Assembly: GCA_900548875.1 (NCBI GenBank)
Contig: URMA01000037.1
Location: 1-26,434, forward strand
Origin: an uncultured Porphyromonadaceae bacterium
Lineage (GTDB): Bacteria; Bacteroidota; Bacteroidia; Bacteroidales; Muribaculaceae
Length of the DNA stretch: 26,434 nucleotides
Direction of reading: 5' to 3'
The notes under the pieces were generated by a model that was not told the origin of the DNA, ran no database searches, and saw only the letters and a list, made by a program, of their open reading frames with translations. This document shows, in pieces, positions 22,117-26,434 of this stretch. A program made the position numbers and the translations under genes. Position 1 is the first letter of the stretch. Every line of letters begins with the position of its first letter.

Positions 22117-22156
22117 AAGTCCCTCAATCTATAATCCGGATTGCAGGGACTTTTTT
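22117..22156 (+). terminator. Terminator of the OmpA-family gene
   Basis: AAGTCCCT (22117-22124) pairs with AGGGACTT (22145-22152), running into six T residues. Confidence 0.85.
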
Positions 22157-22196
22157 GTGAATGGCTATCATAACGTTATCAATGAGAGTAATAAGA

Positions 22197-22793
22197 TTAT
22201 AGGTTTCCTGAATCCGGATTACGCTTCGTATGACTGATAATATTTTCTGTCGAGTTATGAAATAATCCGCTTACGAGCACAAGATATTCTGGTAAAATAT
22301 CATTCTTTCCCCAAAGCAGTTCTATCCCGAAAAGTTCCGAGAGGGTACGTGCTATATCGAATCCGAATGCTTCAAGCGAGGGACGTACTTTGTCCGGATG
22401 CAGGCAAGGACGGTTGCATTTGCGGGCGCATTCGGAATCTGGACAGTATAGGCATTTTCCTACATAGGCGAATGCCCTGCCTCCGTATCTGTGCTCCAGT
22501 TCCAGCAACTCTTTTTCTATCCTGATTCGTTCTGGTCTGATTAACTCTTGTGATTTGTCTATCGGGATGCCTTTTTCGATAGGAATAATTTTGGTAGCCA
22601 TAAGATAGGCATACTTGTACTGGCGCAGAAATTCTCCGGTATCGAAATCAAACGGCGGACATCCCCAACTGTTACCGTAATTAGGGCATTGCCTGCAAAA
22701 CTCGACAAACCGTTTCTCATCCCGGAAACGTGAAATATATTCATCCACGCCGATGCCTGCCGTGAAATTCTCTATGATATATTTTTCAGTCAT
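22197..22793 (-). CDS. Cysteine-rich DUF2284-like metal-binding protein
   Basis: A 198-residue soluble protein with eight regularly spaced cysteines: CRQCPNYGNSWGCPP (C33, C36, C45) near the N-terminus and CLYCPDSECARKCNRPC (C114, C117, C122, C126, C130) further on. The first motif is the hallmark of the DUF2284 family of predicted metal or Fe-S binding proteins, and the second looks like a ferredoxin-type cluster site. The role is unknown; a link with corrinoid, siderophore or metal handling is suggested by neighbouring genes in some genomes. Its ATG overlaps the stop of the ABC ATPase remnant (ATGA at 22790-22793), a sign that it was translated with that ATPase gene. The ATPase is now broken on this side, so how DUF2284 is expressed is open. 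Confidence 0.8.
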   Translation of the reverse strand: MTEKYIIENFTAGIGVDEYISRFRDEKRFVEFCRQCPNYGNSWGCPPFDFDTGEFLRQYKYAYLMATKIIPIEKGIPIDKSQELIRPERIRIEKELLELEHRYGGRAFAYVGKCLYCPDSECARKCNRPCLHPDKVRPSLEAFGFDIARTLSELFGIELLWGKNDILPEYLVLVSGLFHNSTENIISHTKRNPDSGNL

Positions 22794-22985
22794 TGCTTCA
22801 CTTTAATGAATCCTATTGTAGTGTCGAACTTCACGCAATTATTTCGGAACAGCCGTTCTATACAGCCGCTCAGGCGCATCTCCTTCGTCAGCAGAACCGG
22901 TAAATCGAGAAAAGGGCTATAAAGGTAATATCGAGTTATGTGCCGGTTTATCGGCTCGAGTCCATTGCAATGGTAAAATATTTGT
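22790..22985 (-). pseudogene. Decayed 3' fragment of an ABC transporter ATPase gene
   Basis: The last 30 or so codons read EMRLSGCIERLFRNNCVKFD..., nearly the same as the C-terminus of the intact ATPase at 25032-25787 (EMRRSGCIERLFRNKCVTFD...). Nucleotide similarity continues leftward in gene order through the GATATCGAGTT region near the H-loop histidine, but with a one-base insertion and a deletion of about 14 bp. After about 22985 it fades. Only the tail of the gene remains, and it ends in an ATGA overlap with the DUF2284-like gene. It is a displaced end of a second ATPase copy, not a functional protein. Confidence 0.75.
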
Positions 22986-23004
22986 TTGAGCATGCGCGTA
23001 TAAA

Positions 23005-23742
23005 TCAGATGATTTGGGTGAATAGGTCGAGTTGGTGCAGGAGCGTGACGGTAAAGAAGATGCCGACGACCAGACTCAGCGCAATGAGCAGTGCATCGAG
23101 TACGTGGGCCGAGGGTTTCGTCGGCCGGTCGGCGTTGCTTCGGACATACTCCCGAAAGAAGATGTAGAGTGCAGGTACGGTACTGCACGCCAGCAGGTAG
23201 TCTTCGGGTATGCCGAAGAAGTAGACTTTCGACAGTCCGATCAGCGCCCAGTGGCAGAGGAACATGGCCAGCACGATATTGACCTGCTCCGAGAAGGCGA
23301 GCATCAGTCCAATGGTGAAAACCGCCACCGAACAGGGCATGACGGGCGAGGTCATCATGGGGAATTCGTGGCCCAGCGCCAGCGAGCAGAGGGGATATAT
23401 CAACGGCATGGCAAGGAGCAGGACAGCGAATGCGTTGTGCTGGCCGGTGCGTTCGAGCGAGGCGTGTTTCACCAGCAGGTCATAAATCCAGATTCCACCC
23501 ATGATGGCCCAGAAGAGTGCTAACATGCCGTGATATTCGCGCGGTCGGCAATAGATCATGTAATAGACTCCGGCAATCCAAAAGTTGAGCATCGCCATGA
23601 AACTCTTCATGGCGATGCGCACAGTGTTTGTCGGCCGCAGGCAGAGCAACAGAAGCAGCAGGGTTGCAATGCCCGTAAAGACAATCTGCGCAGGCCAGGT
23701 TGCGGCATTGTAGGCCGCGATCGTGTTCCAAAAAATTTCCAT
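23005..23742 (-). CDS. DUF6064-like polytopic membrane protein
   Basis: A 245-residue integral membrane protein with about seven hydrophobic segments (near 18-35, 45-63, 74-90, 103-121, 130-150, 155-173 and 222-240). The N-terminus MEIFWNTIAAYNAATWPAQI matches the start pattern I associate with the DUF6064 family (FW..IA.YN..TWP.QI). Function is unknown; a small-molecule transport or sensing role is possible. The gene follows the exporter half at 23746 with only 3 bp between stop and start, so they are cotranscribed. Its 3' end runs up to the ATPase fragment. Confidence 0.75.
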   Translation of the reverse strand: MEIFWNTIAAYNAATWPAQIVFTGIATLLLLLLCLRPTNTVRIAMKSFMAMLNFWIAGVYYMIYCRPREYHGMLALFWAIMGGIWIYDLLVKHASLERTGQHNAFAVLLLAMPLIYPLCSLALGHEFPMMTSPVMPCSVAVFTIGLMLAFSEQVNIVLAMFLCHWALIGLSKVYFFGIPEDYLLACSTVPALYIFFREYVRSNADRPTKPSAHVLDALLIALSLVVGIFFTVTLLHQLDLFTQII

Positions 23743-23745
23743 AAC

Positions 23746-24253
23746 CTAACTATTTTTTCGTGTGCGTCGGGTCATAGAGAAGGCCCGGCGCTTGAAGATG
23801 AATATCGGCAGCGTGGCACCGGCGGCAAGCAGCGCAATGACACTCAGCGATACGGTGGCATTGAGAAAAAACTGCTGCATGTAGCGCATCCCTTCGTCAG
23901 CCCGATCGAGCGACTGGAGGAACATGATGAGCGAGAAAACCGTCTTGTAGGCGTAGATGCCCGGAACCATCGGCAGCAGCGCCGGGATGTAAAGCGCCGT
24001 CATCGGGCAGCGGATGGCCTTGCCCGCGGCCGAGCCATAGGCTGCCCATACCGATTGCAAAGGCCGCGAAAAGCGATGCGGTGGCGATATCCAGTGCGGA
24101 ACAGTGCATCAGCGTGAAACGCAAGGCGTGGCCTATGGCGGCAAGCAGGGCGATGCGTGGAAAGGCTCGCATCGGCGGATCGGAGATGGCCCCGAATCCG
24201 ATGGCGGCGACAGCGGCGAAGAGTCCGTCGAGCAGAATATCCGTCACGATCAT
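23746..24253 (-). pseudogene. Threonine/serine exporter second half (ThrB/DUF3815 type), frameshifted
   Basis: Read leftward, the first part (from 24253) gives MIVTDILLDGLFAAVAAIGF to FAIGMGSLWLG, a membrane start typical of DUF3815. It then leaves frame: the remainder, GKAIRCPMTALYIPALLPMV and PGIYAYKTVFSLIMFLQSLD, is read in another frame and ends at 23746. The break lies at about 24020-24035, in a G/C-rich run (GGCCGCGGGC). Joining the two halves gives a normal-length protein of about 168 residues with the PALLPMVPG motif. This is either a genuine inactivating frameshift or an assembly error. Its start overlaps the stop of the ThrE-like gene (ATGA), so the two halves of the exporter were translated together. 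Confidence 0.8.
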
Positions 24254-25017
24254 AGCAGCGAATCTTTAACCATTAACAAAGTGGCCGACAAACCGACGGC
24301 GATGCAGACGATCAGCAGCATGGCGTTGACCAGCCGGCTGACACCCATAAGGACGTGTCCTTCCATGATGTCGATGACCCCGTTGATGAGCGGCACGCCC
24401 GGCACGAGAAACAGCGGACTGGTGGCCAAAGTGATCTCGGCTGTGCAGTCGAAACGCAAGGCGGCCGTGGCGCAGAGTGACGCGACGAAAGCCGAGCAGG
24501 CGAAGACGAGAAAGTGATTGACTGCGTGAGCCTGCATGCGCTGTTTGACGGCGAAGCCCACGAGTGTCGCCGTGAAGACGATGCCCACGGCCGTCCAGTC
24601 GCCGCCGAAGAGCTTGCAGAACGAGGCGTTGGCCAGTCCGACGAACACGAGCGTGAAGATCGGGTCCATGCGCGGTTTGTCAACCAGCGTCCGGTAACGG
24701 CTGCGGATTTCGTCGAGCGAGAGGCCCTCGTCCAATGCGTCCCAGCTCAAGGCACTCAAATCAGAGTTCCGCTCGAAACTGATGGGGAGCGACGGGATTG
24801 CCACCACACGGGTTGCGGACTCGCCGCTCCCGAGGTCGAGCACAGTCAGTATCGTACTCTTTTGGAAACTCGACAACTGAACGTCCACGCCCAGCGCTTC
24901 GCCGATCCGGCGTGAATTGCGGACCGCCCGCGAGGTGTGAACTCCCGAGCCGAGCTGATAGGTGGCGTATTCGGCGATGAAACCGAGTATATCGCAAAGT
25001 TCCTGCTGCGTTTTCAT
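24250..25017 (-). CDS. Threonine/serine exporter, ThrE-like (DUF1212) subunit
   Basis: A 255-residue protein. The N-terminal cytoplasmic part (1-110) is soluble, with GSGVHTSRAVRNSRRIGEAL as in ThrE proteins. It is followed by about five membrane helices and the conserved segment SPLFLVPGVPLINGVIDIME. In split exporters this subunit pairs with the DUF3815 subunit, and together they export threonine, serine or similar small molecules such as dicarboxylates. The start at 25017 (MKTQQELCD) is chosen over an upstream in-frame ATG that would overlap the ATPase gene; it lies 14 bp past the ATPase stop. The partner gene downstream is frameshifted, so export function is in doubt unless that is an assembly error. 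Confidence 0.85.
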   Translation of the reverse strand: MKTQQELCDILGFIAEYATYQLGSGVHTSRAVRNSRRIGEALGVDVQLSSFQKSTILTVLDLGSGESATRVVAIPSLPISFERNSDLSALSWDALDEGLSLDEIRSRYRTLVDKPRMDPIFTLVFVGLANASFCKLFGGDWTAVGIVFTATLVGFAVKQRMQAHAVNHFLVFACSAFVASLCATAALRFDCTAEITLATSPLFLVPGVPLINGVIDIMEGHVLMGVSRLVNAMLLIVCIAVGLSATLLMVKDSLL

Positions 25018-25031
25018 ATGCGGATCATTGT

Positions 25032-25787
25032 TTATCGGACTTTTACCACACCTGTCGCAGTATCGAACGTCACGCATTTATTGCGGAACAGCCGTTCGAT
25101 GCAGCCGCTCCGGCGCATCTCTTCGGTGGGCAAGCATACCAGTCGGGGCGGGTCGATAAGGGCTATCGCATCGGCGAGCGACATGGCGATATCGAGTTCG
25201 TGGGTCGAAAACAGGATACATTTCCCTTCGTCGTGTGCCAGCTGTGCCAGCAGCGTACACAATTCATAGCGGTTGGGCATATCGAGGAACGAGGTGGGTT
25301 CGTCGAGCAGAATAATCGGTGTATCCTGCGCCAACGCCCGCGCGATCATGATGCGCTGGCACTCGCCGTCCGACATCCTGTCCATCGTGCGTTCCGCATA
25401 GTCCTCCATGCCTACCGAGGCGAGCGACCGCATAACGATTTCCGTGTCGGCCTTCTGCATCCTTCCTATCCAATTGGTATAGGGTGCGCGGCCGATAGCC
25501 ACGACGTCCTCGCATTTGAGGTTGGCGATGCGTGTGCGCTCGGTCGTGACGAACGCCAGCGTTCGGGCCATCTCTGCGGTTCGCGTATCGGCGGCGGGGC
25601 GTCCGTCGAGCAGGATTCGACCGGAATAACGGCGGTTCAGCCCGGCAATAGCCCGGAGCAGCGTCGATTTGCCCGTACCGTTGCGGCCGATTAGGGCTGT
25701 CAGTTTGCCCTTTTCGATTGTGGCTTCTACCTCGCTGAGCAAGGTTCGATCCCCGTAGCCTATGGATAAATCGTGTAATTCTATCAT
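25032..25787 (-). CDS. ABC transporter ATPase, FecE/BtuD/HmuV type
   Basis: A 251-residue ATP-binding subunit of a metal-chelate importer (siderophore, heme or cobalamin). It has Walker A GRNGTGKST (34-42), Q-loop region LAFVTTERTRI, a signature segment MSDGECQRIMIARALAQ (a variant of LSGGQ), Walker B IILLDEPTSFLD and the H-loop STHELD. The glutamine of the Q-loop is replaced by a T-T-E-R context, which is sometimes seen in this clade. The C-terminal extension ends CIERLFRNKCVTFDTATGVV. The permease gene is upstream, with an ATGA overlap, and no substrate-binding protein is seen in the window. A diverged 3' fragment of a second copy lies at 22790-22985. Confidence 0.92.
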   Translation of the reverse strand: MIELHDLSIGYGDRTLLSEVEATIEKGKLTALIGRNGTGKSTLLRAIAGLNRRYSGRILLDGRPAADTRTAEMARTLAFVTTERTRIANLKCEDVVAIGRAPYTNWIGRMQKADTEIVMRSLASVGMEDYAERTMDRMSDGECQRIMIARALAQDTPIILLDEPTSFLDMPNRYELCTLLAQLAHDEGKCILFSTHELDIAMSLADAIALIDPPRLVCLPTEEMRRSGCIERLFRNKCVTFDTATGVVKVR

Positions 25788-26434
25788 GCCGTAACGGATT
25801 TATTGCGCAAGACCACCCACACCACGATGGGGATTCCCAGCAGCGCGGTGATGGCGTTGATCGGCAGGGTGAACAGTTTGGAAACGAGGTCGCAAAGCAG
25901 CAGCACGGAAGCACCCGAAAGAACGGTGCCCGGCACGAGCACCCGATGGTCACTGTTGCGGAACAGCATCCGCGTGACGTGGGGCATGGCCAGCCCGATG
26001 AAACCTATCGGACCGCAAAAGGCGGTCACCGTGCCGGCCAGCAACGTCGTGGAGAGGAACAGCAGTCCGCGTGAGCGACGGACGTTCAGCCCCATCGTCA
26101 CGGCATACTCCTCGCCGAACAGCAGCAGGTTGAGCGGCTTGATGGTGATTACGGCCAACAACAATCCGGCGATAATCGACGGGATGAGTACCGCAAGCTG
26201 ATTGAAGGTCACGTCGCCGAGCGATCCCATCGTCCAGATGACGAACATTTTCAAGGATTCATCGTTGGCAACATACTGCAATATTTGGACGACCGCACCG
26301 ATTCCCGACGAGAACATCATGCCGAGAATCAGAATTACCATGATATCTTTGATGCGGTGTCCGACGGCGGCGATGACAACCAACACGATTGCCGCTCCCA
26401 GCCATGCCGCCCCCGCGATGCCTATCGACGAGCC
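25784..26434 (-). CDS. FecCD-family ABC permease (5' truncated by window edge)
   Basis: At least 216 residues of a BtuC/FecCD-type permease; the N-terminal third lies outside the window. Visible features: several membrane helices (for example VMVILILGMMFSSGIGAVVQ, LIPSIIAGLLLAVITIKP), the segment GEEYAVTMGLNVRRSRG, the FCGPIGFIGLAMPHVTRML coupling/translocation motif with Gly and Pro, and a C-terminal ALLGIPIVVWVVLRNKS, all standard for this family. It forms the channel of an iron-siderophore, heme or vitamin B12 importer together with the ATPase encoded directly downstream (ATGA overlap at 25784-25787). Confidence 0.92.
   Translation of the reverse strand, partial: GSSIGIAGAAWLGAAIVLVVIAAVGHRIKDIMVILILGMMFSSGIGAVVQILQYVANDESLKMFVIWTMGSLGDVTFNQLAVLIPSIIAGLLLAVITIKPLNLLLFGEEYAVTMGLNVRRSRGLLFLSTTLLAGTVTAFCGPIGFIGLAMPHVTRMLFRNSDHRVLVPGTVLSGASVLLLCDLVSKLFTLPINAITALLGIPIVVWVVLRNKSVTA

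Larger units (their letters stand above)
11300..22180 (+). mobile_element. Mobilizable element or island with a MobV relaxase (boundaries approximate)
   Basis: A run of genes typical of Bacteroidales mobile elements interrupts chromosomal genes: small conserved-looking unknowns, ssb, HU, a resolvase-like protein, a coupled operon, a MobV relaxase with an upstream oriT-like region, and an OmpA-family protein. No integrase, transposase, replication initiator or mating-pore gene is present, so transfer would rely on a helper element. The borders are estimated from gene content and intergenic structure; no flanking direct repeat was found by eye. It may be part of a larger element that has lost genes, or an island mobilized in trans. 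Confidence 0.55.

Noticed and set aside
22133..22220. AATCCGGATT palindrome occurring twice (22133-22142 and 22211-22220) as a possible attachment-site repeat
   Set aside because: It is only 10 bp; one copy is in the loop of the OmpA-gene terminator and the other is in the end of the DUF2284-like gene. No matching copy was seen at the left side.
22790..23188. A 132-codon frame read as a whole gene
   Set aside because: Only its last 30 or so codons resemble a protein (the ATPase tail); the upstream part is antisense or out-of-frame sequence of the DUF6064-like gene and junction DNA.

Overview
The window looks like a chromosome segment of a gut-type Bacteroidales bacterium (Bacteroides, Parabacteroides or a relative). 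The evidence is repeated matches to the Bacteroidetes primary-sigma promoter (-7 TAnnTTTG, -33 TTTG/TTG about 20 bp upstream), AT-rich leaders without strong Shine-Dalgarno sites, a BACON-type lipoprotein, and a mobilizable element of the kind found in this order. Family calls rest on motifs read by eye; no database search was possible. I saw no tRNA, rRNA or CRISPR array.

Positions 1-8140 are ordinary core chromosome. They hold the start of an OmpR-type response regulator; two tandem secreted PepSY-like proteins; a PurF paralogue that lacks the glutaminase cysteine; an aspartate aminotransferase; an ECF sigma factor with a four-helix membrane protein; and a dtd-mazG-deoC operon. Two of the intergenic spaces carry copies of a promoter-bearing palindromic repeat.

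Positions 8139-10850 encode a surface pair: a large BACON-like lipoprotein and a small outer-membrane barrel, read leftward with a terminator-like hairpin between them.

From about 11.3 to 22.2 kb lies a mobilizable element without an integrase, replication gene or mating-pore genes in view. It starts with AT-rich inverted repeats and a four-gene operon of small proteins. Then come a 680-bp non-coding stretch, ssb, a leftward HU gene, a 34-codon membrane ORF and a resolvase-like protein that has lost its catalytic residues. A five-gene operon with overlapping or nearly touching genes follows (lipoprotein, two soluble unknowns, a polytopic membrane protein, a winged-helix protein), then a likely oriT, a MobV relaxase and an OmpA-family protein.

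Positions 22.2-26.4 kb are visibly more G+C rich and read leftward. An iron-siderophore/cobalamin/heme-type ABC permease and ATPase are followed by a split threonine/serine exporter (second half frameshifted), a DUF6064-like membrane protein, a decayed duplicate of the ATPase 3' end, and a cysteine-rich DUF2284-like protein. The duplicate suggests that the exporter/DUF6064 block was inserted at the end of the ATPase gene and displaced the old 3' end next to its original downstream partner.
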